Shown: positions 1-7,694, numbered from the stretch's first letter. The stretch is 36,467 nt of DNA from Methanomicrobiales archaeon (GCA_013415565.1 JAAEET010000016.1:1-36467), one strand, 5' to 3'. Notes: generated from the sequence alone by a model not told the origin. A program made the numbers and translations.

Positions 1-867
1 GTAGAGGATACAGGCTGACTCGGCCTTCCCAATCCACTCTGCAGCGGTCTTGAGCTGGTCGACCGGTATGCCGGAGATCTTCGAGACATTGTCGAGTGCA
101 TACTCCGGCTTCATGACCTCTTCTTTCAGCTTGTCGAAGTCCTTGCACCGCTTCTGGATGAACTCCTTGTCCTCCCAGCCGTTCTTGAGGATTTCCTGCA
201 TCAGGCCGTTGAAGATGGCGACATCTGACCCGGACCTGAATGCCATGTACAGGTCGGCCTGCTTCCCGGTGGGGGTGAAGCGCGGGTCGGCATAGATGAT
301 CTTTGCACCGTTGGCCTTGGCCTGCATCACTTTCCGGCCGATCAGCGGGTGCTGCTCGAAGGTGTTGCTCCCGATGATGAAACAGCACTTGGACTCGGCA
401 ATGTCCAGGATGGAGTTGGTCATGGCACCCGAGCCGAAGGTTGACGCGAGCCCGGCGACCGTTGATGCATGGCAGAGCCGAGCGCAGTGGTCGATGTGCC
501 TGGTCTTGAGGACGCCGCGGGCGAACTTCATCATGGCATAGTTCTCCTCGTTCGACACACGGGCGGAGGAGAGACAGGCACACTCGTCGGGCTTGTACTG
601 CTTGAACTTCTTGGCAATCAGGTCGTAAGCCTCATCCCAGCTCGCCTCGACGAACTTGCCGTCCTTCTTGATGAGCGGCACCGTCAGGCGGTCGGGATGG
701 TTCACGAACTCGTGGGCATAGGTTCCCTTGGGGCACACCTTGCCTTCATTGACAGGAGAGCGGTGATACGGTGCGGTACTGATCACCTTTCCGTCTTTGA
801 CCACGAGGTTAAACGTGCAACCGGTCCCGCAATAGGGACAGGTCGTCTGTACATATTTTACGTCCAT
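1..867 (-). CDS. fdhA: Formate dehydrogenase alpha subunit (molybdopterin oxidoreductase), N-terminal part
   Basis: The catalytic subunit oxidises formate to CO2 and passes electrons to F420 or to the heterodisulfide reductase complex in methanogens. The reading frame is open from an ATG at 867 to the left edge, 289 codons, so the C-terminal half is missing. Residues 10-45 hold the 4Fe-4S ligands C10, C13, C17 and C45 (TTCPYCGTGC, then KVCPKG). The metal ligand is a cysteine, C132, in the stretch HCARLCHAST, where some homologues have selenocysteine. A GAGGT ribosome site lies about 8 bases before the start and a TATA-like element at 904-912. A beta subunit would be expected outside the window; it is not visible here. 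Family identification is secure; the electron acceptor is inference. Confidence 0.93.
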   Translation of the reverse strand, partial: MDVKYVQTTCPYCGTGCTFNLVVKDGKVISTAPYHRSPVNEGKVCPKGTYAHEFVNHPDRLTVPLIKKDGKFVEASWDEAYDLIAKKFKQYKPDECACLSSARVSNEENYAMMKFARGVLKTRHIDHCARLCHASTVAGLASTFGSGAMTNSILDIAESKCCFIIGSNTFEQHPLIGRKVMQAKANGAKIIYADPRFTPTGKQADLYMAFRSGSDVAIFNGLMQEILKNGWEDKEFIQKRCKDFDKLKEEVMKPEYALDNVSKISGIPVDQLKTAAEWIGKAESACILY

Positions 868-903
868 GGTAGAAACCTCGAACATACAGATCTCGGCCCG
901 GTC

Positions 904-912
904 CTTATTTAA
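904..912 (-). promoter_or_regulatory. TATA-like promoter element of fdhA
   Basis: The minus strand reads TTAAATAAG. Transcription starting about 25 bases downstream would begin near 879 and give a short leader that just includes the GAGGT ribosome site before the fdhA ATG. Prediction by eye only. Confidence 0.45.
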
Positions 913-955
913 CGGTAATGATTAACACCGATGAAATTGATTATTATTGGTGGGT

Positions 956-979
956 TGCCGGAAGCACACAGGTCCGGCA
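956..979. repeat. 7-bp inverted repeat (hairpin) between fdhA and the zinc-ribbon gene
   Basis: TGCCGGA at 956-962 pairs perfectly with TCCGGCA at 973-979 across a 10-base loop. It sits in the 200-base divergent gap, upstream of a possible plus-strand TATA (GATAAAAG near 985). It could be an operator or a minor RNA structure; nothing here decides. Confidence 0.35.
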
Positions 980-1069
980 GCCGGGATAAAAGAGGCCCGT
1001 TCTGACAGGGAATGCCATGAAGGACCGATATCGTGCGAAAAATTCTGCCGGAAGGAGGACGCGCCCGCC

Positions 1070-1555
1070 ATGCGCCCGGTGAGAGTACCCCCGATGCTCC
1101 AGACGCTGGTCCAGGCCGGTTTTTCCGCAGTCGAAGGAAAGGAGTTCACCATGCTCGATGCCTGCCCGCACTGCGGGGGGGAGATCACCGGGTATGACCG
1201 GAAGAGGCGGAAATTCGTAACCCTTATCGAAGACGGGTCCGGGCGGGACATCCATGTCTCCGTCCGGCGGTTCCAGTGTCTCGGGTGTGGTGCCGTTGTC
1301 GCGGCCCGGGCGCCATTCTACCCGGGAACGCGAATCGGATCCCCTGTCGTCGATCTCTGTGTCGTTCTCTCCCGTTCCCTGACGCCGGGGAGGACCGCTT
1401 CCTATCTCCGGGCACTCGGCATTGCCGTTGACCGGGGAACGGTGCGGAACCTGAAGGAGCGGGATTTCGGAGAGATACCGACCACGGAAATGTTCGGAAC
1501 GGTCCTGCCCCAGTCCGTGGTATCTCTTTCACTGGTCGCCTTCAGGAATCTCTAG
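1070..1555 (+). CDS. Zinc-ribbon plus helix-turn-helix protein resembling a transposase DNA-binding region
   Basis: A 161-residue protein of unrecognised function. The start chosen is the ATG at 1070, which has GGAGG 12 bases upstream; the frame is open further 5' but without a better site. Residues about 32-83 form a zinc ribbon (CPHCGG and CLGCGA about 40 residues apart). Next comes a stretch (YPGTRIGSPVVDLCVVLSRS, then LGIAVDRGTVRNLKERD) that resembles the zinc finger and helix-turn-helix found at the N-terminus of DDE transposases of the ISL3 type. No DDE catalytic domain follows, so it is either a remnant or a domesticated DNA-binding protein. Its last 27 bases overlap the convergent gene ending at 1529. 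Confidence 0.65.
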   Translation: MRPVRVPPMLQTLVQAGFSAVEGKEFTMLDACPHCGGEITGYDRKRRKFVTLIEDGSGRDIHVSVRRFQCLGCGAVVAARAPFYPGTRIGSPVVDLCVVLSRSLTPGRTASYLRALGIAVDRGTVRNLKERDFGEIPTTEMFGTVLPQSVVSLSLVAFRNL

Positions 1556-1813
1556 CCGGCTCCCGTCGTACGGGCAGTACTCCACCCGATCCCCGGCAGA
1601 CTCAAAGCCGCATTCCGGACATCGCTTCACTCTCCGTTCCCGGGAGAAGAAAGGGATGAGCGGGATGAAGAGGAAGACGAAGAAGAACGGAAGTCCGAGA
1701 CTGAACAGGAACAACGTCACGGCGAGCGATCCGGCCAGCAGGATGATGCTCAGCTGCCAGGGTTTCGTACCGCCACCTCCCGGACAGCAAAGGCCGGCAG
1801 TGCATCGGCGCAT
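1529..1813 (-). CDS. Small membrane protein with C-terminal zinc ribbon
   Basis: About 94 residues; function unknown. A hydrophobic stretch of about 40 residues long enough for two membrane helices (from WQLSIILLAG to IPLIPFF) is followed by a cytoplasmic-type double-cysteine zinc ribbon (CPECG, then CPYDG 14 residues on). The start is uncertain: the ATG at 1813 lies inside the end of mfnF, and no ATG, GTG or TTG occurs nearer the first membrane helix, although a GGAGGTGG stretch near 1780 would suit a later non-standard start. It follows mfnF on the same strand with overlap and is probably co-transcribed. A link to methanofuran synthesis is only suggested by position. Confidence 0.6.
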   Translation of the reverse strand: MRRCTAGLCCPGGGGTKPWQLSIILLAGSLAVTLFLFSLGLPFFFVFLFIPLIPFFSRERRVKRCPECGFESAGDRVEYCPYDGSRLEIPEGDQ

Positions 1814-2682
1814 CCCCCGAGATCCCCGGTAAGATCTCTTCCCCCGAGGACCCGGGAGATGAGATCTGCCCCGATGCCGGCACAGAGAATCTCCTCGGTA
1901 CCGTACCGGCGCCGGATTGCCCCGGCCGCGGTGCAGATGAGCGACCGCTGGGCATTCCAGAATGCTTCGGCGACAGTGCACGCCCCTTCTTCTCCGATCT
2001 CTTCGAGATCGGCGCAGACCACGCGGGAGAGCCGCCGGAGACAGGACTCCCGGTCCCTCGCCTTCCCATCCGGCGTTTCCGTGGTATACTCATCGCCCTT
2101 GATATGCCCGAGCACCAGGTGCGCATCGGCACTGCAGGCGAAGTATTCAGGGCAGACGGGGGTGGCGGTCCCCGAGAGGGAAACCTCACGGATGACTGCC
2201 GGGATGGTGGTCCGGAGCAGCCCCGTATACACCAGGGTGCCGGCCTGGAGCCGCAGAAGGTCGGTCATCCCTTTCAGGGCATCGAGCGAGACGAGGGGGA
2301 TGATATCGGTGGTGGTACTCCCGAAATCGATCAGGAGCCCTCCGCGGTGACGCTCCATCAGGTAATCGGCAGAGACGAGCCAGTTGGCAGCGGCAAGTTC
2401 CGGAACAGCGTTCCGGTGGAACCGTGCATCGGTCCCGTAGAAACGGGCATCGGGAAAGACGTCCCTGACCGAATCGACGATGAACCGGATCCCCTCGATC
2501 TTCGATCCGAAGCAGTCGGCGAGCTCACCGGACATGACCACTGCCGCATCCTCACCCGGGGAGCGGTAGGTCCGGAGGATTTCCGGGATTGGACTTTTCT
2601 CCCAGAGCGGGCAGTAGTGGACAAAGCTACCTTCCCCGGTCACCACTTTCAGGTTTGCCCCGCCGACATCGATCCCGATCAC
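1750..2682 (-). CDS. mfnF: Methanofuran biosynthesis protein MfnF (H4MPT-linked C1 transfer pathway protein family)
   Basis: MfnF joins the aminomethyl-furan diphosphate unit to gamma-glutamyl-tyramine, forming the APMF-Glu core of methanofuran, the C1 carrier used in the first step of methanogenesis from CO2. The 310-residue protein starts with an actin/hexokinase-like phosphate loop (MIGIDVGGANLKVVT) and has a second one about residue 115 (LLIDFGSTTTDIIPL), as usual in this family. Its ATG overlaps the stop codon of the upstream gene mfnD by four bases (2679-2682), so the two are translationally coupled. The neighbouring mfnD supports the assignment strongly. Family assignment is from motif recall, not from a search. 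Confidence 0.87.
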   Translation of the reverse strand: MIGIDVGGANLKVVTGEGSFVHYCPLWEKSPIPEILRTYRSPGEDAAVVMSGELADCFGSKIEGIRFIVDSVRDVFPDARFYGTDARFHRNAVPELAAANWLVSADYLMERHRGGLLIDFGSTTTDIIPLVSLDALKGMTDLLRLQAGTLVYTGLLRTTIPAVIREVSLSGTATPVCPEYFACSADAHLVLGHIKGDEYTTETPDGKARDRESCLRRLSRVVCADLEEIGEEGACTVAEAFWNAQRSLICTAAGAIRRRYGTEEILCAGIGADLISRVLGGRDLTGDLGGCADALPAFAVREVAVRNPGS

Positions 2683-3566
2683 AGCCGCTCCACCCGTCCC
2701 TGACTGTCGAACCGGACATGCCCCGAGAGGTGCACGGTCTCCGGACCCCCTCCCTTCGAAGCTGCGACCAGGATGTCAGCGATCTCCTCCTCCATGCAGG
2801 CGGCGATACCCACGATGCTTGTCGTGATCCGCGGGTTTACATCGACCACGTAGGGCCGGTCAGCGAGCACGATGTCGATCCCCGCATACCCCTGGCAGCC
2901 GAGGACATTCATCGCCCGGACAGCGGTCCCGACGAGCTCGTCCTGGCGCGGATGGATGACCGGGGTCTCTCCGCCAAGGTAGTGGAAGTGTCCGCGATCG
3001 TCGACGCTGATGTGCTGCCGGTTGACGGCCAGGAGGAGGGGTGGCTTGCCGGTATAGTAGGCGCAGGCATCGCCGACCACCCGGCTGCCCACCAGGCTCA
3101 CGCTCAGGTGCTCGCCGTCGATAAACTGCTGCGTGAATTCTCCGGGACCTGGCTCCTCGTCCGTGAGGCGGACTCCCTGGGCCGCACATCCCTGCTCCGG
3201 TTTGACGACCCGCAGTCCGCCTGCCGCCTCCTCCGGTACTGCAATGCCATTCCGGGAGAGGATCGCAGCACTCCTCCTTTTATTCGCGCAGATCGCGGCA
3301 TTCATGCTTCCGCATCCGATATTATGGGTCAGCCGCTCGATTGCCGACGTATAGCTGAAGAGCAGGTGATCGGGGGCGATGACCAGGCCGACATCACACT
3401 GCGGGGCCAGCCGGGTTATCTCGGCGAGAAAGTCACCGGATCCGGGATAGACCACCTCGTAACCGCACCGTTCGAAGCTTCCCCTGAGCACGGCAAGCAT
3501 GGCGGCCCCCTCGGGAGCAAGGGCAGGATCATGCGCAACCGTGTATTCAGCGATAAGTGCCCTCAT
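2679..3566 (-). CDS. mfnD: Tyramine-L-glutamate ligase MfnD (ATP-grasp)
   Basis: MfnD uses ATP to couple tyramine to the gamma-carboxyl of glutamate, the step that precedes MfnF in methanofuran synthesis. The 295-residue protein has ATP-grasp features: a central lysine segment (LRVVKPEQGCAAQGVR), an acid segment (FTQQFIDGEHLSVSLVG), and the metal-binding end (YAGIDIVLADRPYVVDVNPR) with the typical D...N-P-R. Length matches the family. It is the first gene of a minus-strand operon with mfnF and a small membrane protein, and lies divergent to surE across 82 bases. Only this part of the pathway is in the window; mfnA, B, C and E are not seen. Confidence 0.88.
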   Translation of the reverse strand: MRALIAEYTVAHDPALAPEGAAMLAVLRGSFERCGYEVVYPGSGDFLAEITRLAPQCDVGLVIAPDHLLFSYTSAIERLTHNIGCGSMNAAICANKRRSAAILSRNGIAVPEEAAGGLRVVKPEQGCAAQGVRLTDEEPGPGEFTQQFIDGEHLSVSLVGSRVVGDACAYYTGKPPLLLAVNRQHISVDDRGHFHYLGGETPVIHPRQDELVGTAVRAMNVLGCQGYAGIDIVLADRPYVVDVNPRITTSIVGIAACMEEEIADILVAASKGGGPETVHLSGHVRFDSQGRVERL

Positions 3567-3648
3567 CCATGATCAATGGCCCTGCTTCTGACATGAGCCT
3601 GACGATCGGTCAAGTATTTCTTGCCGTCCGGCCAAGTCATGGTGAACG

Positions 3649-4458
3649 ATGAACCCGAAGATCCTGCTCACCAATGACGACGGTGTCAACTCTGCGGGCC
3701 TGTGGGCTGCCTACGAGGCTCTCGCCCCGATCGCTGAGGTGACGGTTGTGGCACCGGCAACCCAGCAGAGTGCGGTAGGTCGATCGATCTCCATCTTTGA
3801 ACCGATCCGGGCAAACGAGATCGTCCATGAAGGGGTTCCGGCCTACGCCGTCGGGGGAAAACCGACCGATTCGGTCATCATCGGGCTCTATGCGCTCGCA
3901 CTCGGGCCGGATCTGGTGGTGAGCGGGATCAATATCGGCGAGAACCTCTCCTTTGAGTCCATCATGACTTCGGGAACGGTTGGTGCGGCGCTGGAGGCGG
4001 CAAACCAGGGCACCCCTTCCATCGCCTTCTCGCTCCAGGTTGAGGACCAGGGGGACAAGTTCGACGATCCCCGGTTCCACCGGCAGAGTTTTGCGGATGC
4101 CAAGAGGGTGGTGCAGGAGGTGACCCGGACATTTCTCACGAGGAAATTTCCGCTCGGCGCTGATGTGATCAATGTGAACATACCCTCCGTGGTGCTGGGG
4201 GGATATGAAGTGACCCGGCTCTCCGACAAACTGTTCCGGACCGGGGTGGAACGCCGACTTGATCCCCGGGGGCGACCCTACTTCTGGATCAACGGGCCGC
4301 TCGTAGAGGATGCCGAGGAGGGAACCGATGTGCACGCGGTGCGGAAGGGTAACATCTCCATCACGCCGATCACCCTTGACTGCACCGCGCCGTCCGCCCG
4401 GGAAGAGCTGCAGCGGCTTTTTACCGGAAGAGGAGGAGGTCTGGAGGAGCGATCATGA
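3649..4458 (+). CDS. surE: 5'/3'-nucleotidase SurE
   Basis: SurE is a metal-dependent phosphatase that removes phosphate from nucleoside 5'- and 3'-monophosphates in the cytoplasm. The 269-residue protein shows the family N-terminus LLTNDDG with the metal-binding aspartate pair, the AVGRSISIFEP loop, and the SGINIGENL and SGTVGAALEA segments. Length is normal. The start at 3649 has a GGTGA site four bases upstream. The gene overlaps rpiA by four bases, so the pair is an operon; the shared theme may be recycling of nucleotide-derived ribose, which is inference. Confidence 0.95.
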   Translation: MNPKILLTNDDGVNSAGLWAAYEALAPIAEVTVVAPATQQSAVGRSISIFEPIRANEIVHEGVPAYAVGGKPTDSVIIGLYALALGPDLVVSGINIGENLSFESIMTSGTVGAALEAANQGTPSIAFSLQVEDQGDKFDDPRFHRQSFADAKRVVQEVTRTFLTRKFPLGADVINVNIPSVVLGGYEVTRLSDKLFRTGVERRLDPRGRPYFWINGPLVEDAEEGTDVHAVRKGNISITPITLDCTAPSAREELQRLFTGRGGGLEERS

Positions 4459-5174
4459 AGAGCGGAGGAGTAAAGCGCGGCCGCGGAGAACAGCCCGACG
4501 ATAACCTGAAACGCGAGGCAGGGTACTACGCTGCCGGGATGGTCGAGGACGGCATGGTGGTCGGCCTCGGAACAGGGTCGACCATCGCTTTTGCCATGGA
4601 ACGGATCGCAGAGCGGATCCAGGAGGGTCTCCGGATCCAGGGTGTCCCCACCTCGTACCAGGCCGAGATCAGGGCACGGGACCTTGCCATTCCCCTGACC
4701 ACGCTTGATGACTACCCTGAACTGGACCTCACGATCGACGGGGCGGACCAGGTGGATGGCAGGCTTCGCCTCATCAAGGGGAGGGGTGCGGCTTTGACCC
4801 GGGAAAAATGTGTCGCTGCCGCTGCAGAAGAACTGGTCATTGTGGTGGACGAGTCAAAGATCGCCACCCTCCTCTCTGCCCCGGTCCCGGTCGAGGTGAT
4901 ACCGTTTGCGCTCCGGCCGGTCATGCTCGGGATCCGGGCTCTCGGAGGCGACCCCGTCCTTCGCCAGGGGATCCGGAAGGACGGTCCGGTTATCACCGAC
5001 AATGGAAATTTTGTGCTCGACTGTTCGTTCGGGACCATCGAGGATCCCGACCGGCTCGAGGGACTCCTCTCCCTGATGCCCGGGGTCCTCTCGTGCGGAC
5101 TCTTCTGCGCGTTTACCGACAAGACGACCGTGGTCGTGGGGAAAAGCGACGGCTGCCGGGAACTTTCCCGCTGA
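4455..5174 (+). CDS. rpiA: Ribose-5-phosphate isomerase A
   Basis: RpiA interconverts ribose 5-phosphate and ribulose 5-phosphate, supplying ribose for nucleotides; in methanogens that lack a full pentose phosphate pathway it works with the ribulose monophosphate route. The 239-residue protein has the phosphate-binding LGTGSTIAFAM loop (about residues 36-46), the DLTIDGADQVD motif (about residues 92-102), and the catalytic stretch KGRGAALTREKCVA with its glutamate and lysine. The ATG lies in the ATGA overlap with the surE stop. Length is close to that of other archaeal members. Confidence 0.95.
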   Translation: MKSGGVKRGRGEQPDDNLKREAGYYAAGMVEDGMVVGLGTGSTIAFAMERIAERIQEGLRIQGVPTSYQAEIRARDLAIPLTTLDDYPELDLTIDGADQVDGRLRLIKGRGAALTREKCVAAAAEELVIVVDESKIATLLSAPVPVEVIPFALRPVMLGIRALGGDPVLRQGIRKDGPVITDNGNFVLDCSFGTIEDPDRLEGLLSLMPGVLSCGLFCAFTDKTTVVVGKSDGCRELSR

Positions 5175-5195
5175 CCCGGCTGGTATTCTTTTTCG

Positions 5196-5216
5196 CCGTG
5201 TACGAATCAGACACGG
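5196..5216. repeat. Hairpin after rpiA, possible terminator
   Basis: CCGTGT (5196-5201) pairs with ACACGG (5211-5216) around a nine-base loop, 22 bases after the rpiA stop. A T-rich stretch (ATTCTTTTT) precedes it, so termination may occur at that T-run rather than at the hairpin. Confidence 0.35.
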
Positions 5217-5233
5217 GAATTTCTCAATGACCC

Positions 5234-5281
5234 CCGGCGGGAAAAAAGATCGGAGAGGACACCTGAAATGGGTCCCGCCGG
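5234..5281. repeat. 9-bp inverted repeat with 30-base loop in the rpiA-regulator gap
   Basis: CCGGCGGGA (5234-5242) pairs perfectly with TCCCGCCGG (5273-5281). It lies in the 268-base convergent gap between rpiA and the winged-helix gene. The rest of that gap shows no convincing gene; a plus-strand open frame through it only mirrors the regulator on the other strand. Confidence 0.4.
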
Positions 5282-5442
5282 CGATCATCGCAGGGAGTTC
5301 GGGAGCCGGGATAGGGGACCAGGCGCGATCGCGTGTCGTATCTCCACGGTGGAAAAGGATGGACACGCGGGGGTATGTGAGGAAGTATGGTCAGTGCGTG
5401 AACCGGGCTCTCCCGGGCGCACAGGACCGATCCGAAAAGGGG

Positions 5443-5817
5443 TTACTGGATATAGTTTCGTATCTGCTGGATAAGGGAGAGCTGGGTATTTGCTTCTTCG
5501 CGTTTCTCCCGCTCGATGGCATCGACAATCTCGCCGAACGGGTAGGACAGGCGGTAGATCTTGACCGGCCGTCCCTTGTTCTCCGCTTTGATCTCACGAT
5601 TTTCGACCCATTTCTGCTCGGTCAGCGCAGCCATTGCCAGACTCACTTCGGGCTGACGAAGGTCGGTCCCGCGCTCGATCTCCCGGGAAGTTGCCTCGGG
5701 GTTGTGGGCAAGGTAGATCAGGACCCGTGCAACGTTCCTCTTCACGCCGGTCCTGATCAGGAGGTTTGCCAGATTCTCTTCGTCCTGGGTAAAATACATC
5801 ACGTTCTTTGTTCTCAT
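5443..5817 (-). CDS. Winged-helix transcriptional regulator (MarR/TrmB-like)
   Basis: A 124-residue putative DNA-binding protein; target unknown. Residues about 25-85 fit a winged helix: VARVLIYLAHNPEATSREIE, then a recognition region (LRQPEVSLAMAALTEQKWVE) and a wing (KGRPVKIYRLS). The C-terminal 35 residues are charged and helical, probably a dimerisation coil. I chose the ATG at 5817 over the adjacent GTG at 5820 because an AGGTG site lies seven bases before it. A very AT-rich stretch (5830-5935) separates it from the TBP gene and probably holds its promoter. Confidence 0.82.
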   Translation of the reverse strand: MRTKNVMYFTQDEENLANLLIRTGVKRNVARVLIYLAHNPEATSREIERGTDLRQPEVSLAMAALTEQKWVENREIKAENKGRPVKIYRLSYPFGEIVDAIEREKREEANTQLSLIQQIRNYIQ

Positions 5818-5948
5818 CACGGCACACCTGAATACCAGTAATATACGTAGTTAATATATAAAAATATTATTATTTACAATTGTACATCTAAAAGAATGAT
5901 TATAAATGTTGACAGGGCAGGAACTTAAAATTTTTGGATCGTTCCCTT

Positions 5949-6509
5949 TCAGAGCAGCCCGAGGTTCTTGAGGTCGTTCAGGATCTTCTGAACCGCCTTC
6001 TTTGCATCGTCCGGTTCCTTGCCGCCGGTGATGATCAGTTTGCCCGAACCGAAGAGGAGCACGACAACCTTCGGATTTTCCAGGCGGTAGACGAGCCCCG
6101 GGAACTGTTCCGGTTCATATTCGATCCGGTCAAGATTGAACCCGACGGCGATTTTGTTGAGGTTGATCCCGGAACCGAGATCCGCGGAGGTGACGATGTT
6201 CTGGATCTTGTAGCTGAGTTTCTGGGGGATATCGATGTTCAGGCCGCGGAGCAGGTTTCCGAGGATCTCCAGGCCCTCGGAGAGGCTCTCGATGCTCTTT
6301 GCACCGGTCAGGACCACCTTTCCCGAACCGAAGACGAGGGCCGCGATCTTTGGCTCCTGCATCCTGATGACGACACCCGGAAATCTCTTCTTATTGTACT
6401 CTGCATCTTTTATCTGGGAAGCAAGCGCCGGGAGATCCAGATAATCGGTTACCTTCGCGGAGGCAACGATATTTTCAATCTTGAGAGAGTCCTCTGGCTT
6501 GACCTTCAT
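5949..6509 (-). CDS. tbp: TATA-binding protein
   Basis: The general archaeal transcription factor that binds TATA boxes and recruits TFB and RNA polymerase. The 186-residue protein is the usual two direct repeats of about 90 residues, with matching segments FPGVVIRMQEPKIAALVFGS and FPGLVYRLENPKVVVLLFGS followed by GK(V/L)(V/I)(L/I)TG. I chose the ATG at 6509 (MKVKPEDSLKIEN) although the frame continues 17 codons upstream, because family members begin here and because a TATA box at 6531-6540 puts the transcript start at about this ATG. The C-terminus is short and not acidic-tailed. Confidence 0.96.
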   Translation of the reverse strand: MKVKPEDSLKIENIVASAKVTDYLDLPALASQIKDAEYNKKRFPGVVIRMQEPKIAALVFGSGKVVLTGAKSIESLSEGLEILGNLLRGLNIDIPQKLSYKIQNIVTSADLGSGINLNKIAVGFNLDRIEYEPEQFPGLVYRLENPKVVVLLFGSGKLIITGGKEPDDAKKAVQKILNDLKNLGLL

Positions 6510-6540
6510 ATTTATAAATGCCACAGGACAGTATATAAAC
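6508..6540 (-). promoter_or_regulatory. TBP gene promoter with two TATA-like elements
   Basis: The minus strand reads GTTTATATAC at 6531-6540. Its 3' end lies 22 bases before the TBP start codon, which predicts a leaderless or near-leaderless mRNA. A second TATA-like element (ATTTATAAAT) lies immediately before the start codon, at about 6510-6519, overlapping the expected transcription start. Confidence 0.6.
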
Positions 6541-6670
6541 AGTTGGGTGTTTCCTGCCACGAGAGAATCTTCTTCCGGCCGGTATCCGGACCGGTACCGG
6601 TAACTCTCCCGTTGGATATGATCCCTGTCCAGGAATGAGTGATCGCCTCCCGGCGTTAATGCTCTGAAAA

Positions 6671-6680
6671 GCTATATAAC
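6671..6680 (+). promoter_or_regulatory. TATA box for the first secreted paralogue
   Basis: GCTATATAAC with a purine-rich stretch (CTGAAAA) just upstream that could be the TFB-binding element. Transcription about 24-25 bases downstream would start near 6704, exactly where a stable hairpin begins. Confidence 0.6.
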
Positions 6681-6705
6681 GTCTCCATCAGAAGTTCAGA
6701 ATCAG

Positions 6706-6722
6706 TGCCGGGACGCCCGGCA
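6706..6722 (+). promoter_or_regulatory. 5'-leader hairpin of the first secreted paralogue
   Basis: TGCCGGG (6706-6712), loop ACG, CCCGGCA (6716-6722): a seven-base-pair GC-rich stem located at the predicted mRNA 5' end and 20 bases before the ATG. A matching hairpin lies at the same place in front of the neighbouring paralogue. Confidence 0.6.
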
Positions 6723-6742
6723 TGGTACCAAGGGGGAATGGA

Positions 6743-7603
6743 ATGAAAAGCATCCTTGTTCTTCTTATCATGGCGGTATTCCTGGTGACCGGGAATGCCC
6801 TTGCCGATATCGGCGCCCCGCAGACCCCTGAAACCCAGGGTATCGTGACCTCCACCTCGCTGAATGCGGTGGGCAACTTCGCGACCGCGACGGAAATCCA
6901 GTGGAGGATAGCCCATGGGCAGAATGGTCTTCCCGATATTCCTCCGCTTCCCGACCACGAGGGCATGATCTTCGAGTCCGTATACACCGAAGACACGCAG
7001 TCGGACGGGATCGGGCTCCTGCTCTACGACAAGGAGCTCGATGTGGAGACCAGTGCCCAGATCACCGGGCAGTGGAACATCGAGGCCACCAAGCAGCTGG
7101 CCTTCGTGGGCATCGACGGATCGGCGGTAACGTCAGGCGACACCATCATGGTGGACGGTGCAGCGACACCGTATCCCACCGACGCGGTCATTATCTGTCC
7201 GTTCGCCACCCAGATCACGACGATATACCCGTCCTTCTGTAACCGGGCAGAGGCCGGAAGCACGATCGACATGACGGTGGCAAACGTCAGGACCACCACG
7301 ACCGATCGGTTCGTGCTCTCCGAAGGGATCAGACCGGTCGGGGCTTCCGGGAACGTCGAGCTGAACCATGACATCCGGGTGAGCGAGCTTGTTGACGGAG
7401 TTCCCTCGGCCGGACTGGCTTTTGCATATCTTGATGTGCTGATCCAGGAGGCACGGGGATATGCAGAAATTAATACCTTCCCTGAACCTGCGCCTTTCGA
7501 AACTCTGATGGAGCGCATTGAATTCTCGGAAGAGACCAGCGCCGACGGGGCTATAACGCTCTTCACGAAGCTGATGCACTACGAATCAGGAATGGTCCGG
7601 TAA
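6743..7603 (+). CDS. Secreted protein of unknown function, tandem paralogue 1
   Basis: A 286-residue exported protein that I do not recognise. The start at 6743 gives a classical signal peptide (MKSILVLLIMAVFLVTGNALA, cut after ALA), with GGGGGAA a few bases upstream; the frame is open 7 codons further but without a site. The mature part is rich in Thr, Ala, Glu and Asp with few lysines, and predicted beta-rich. It contains YDKELDVETS, ITGQWNIEATKQ and RAEAGSTIDMTVAN, all repeated in the next gene. There is no C-terminal membrane helix or PGF-CTERM sorting tail, so it should be released or held by partners. The strong TATA box and 5' hairpin suggest high expression. It could be a surface or extracellular structural protein. 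Confidence 0.8.
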   Translation: MKSILVLLIMAVFLVTGNALADIGAPQTPETQGIVTSTSLNAVGNFATATEIQWRIAHGQNGLPDIPPLPDHEGMIFESVYTEDTQSDGIGLLLYDKELDVETSAQITGQWNIEATKQLAFVGIDGSAVTSGDTIMVDGAATPYPTDAVIICPFATQITTIYPSFCNRAEAGSTIDMTVANVRTTTTDRFVLSEGIRPVGASGNVELNHDIRVSELVDGVPSAGLAFAYLDVLIQEARGYAEINTFPEPAPFETLMERIEFSEETSADGAITLFTKLMHYESGMVR

Positions 7604-7606
7604 CGC

Positions 7607-7625
7607 CTTCCTTTTCTTTTTTTAA
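7607..7625 (+). terminator. T-rich terminator after the first secreted paralogue
   Basis: A pyrimidine tract (CTTCCTTTTCTTTTTTTAAA) starts a few bases after the stop codon, typical of archaeal U-rich termination without a required hairpin. Confidence 0.5.
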
Positions 7626-7694
7626 ATATTGGGCAACAGACAGAACACACCCCGATGGTGCACATTCCTTCTCAACATCGGTCCGATCAACCGC

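Noticed and set aside
2589-3572. Plus-strand open frame opposite mfnD
   Set aside because: Mirror of mfnD, which has ATP-grasp motifs and operon coupling; the product resembles no family.
5227-5841. Plus-strand open frame of 204 codons through the rpiA-regulator gap
   Set aside because: Most of it is antisense to the winged-helix gene, and the gap portion shows no protein-like pattern.
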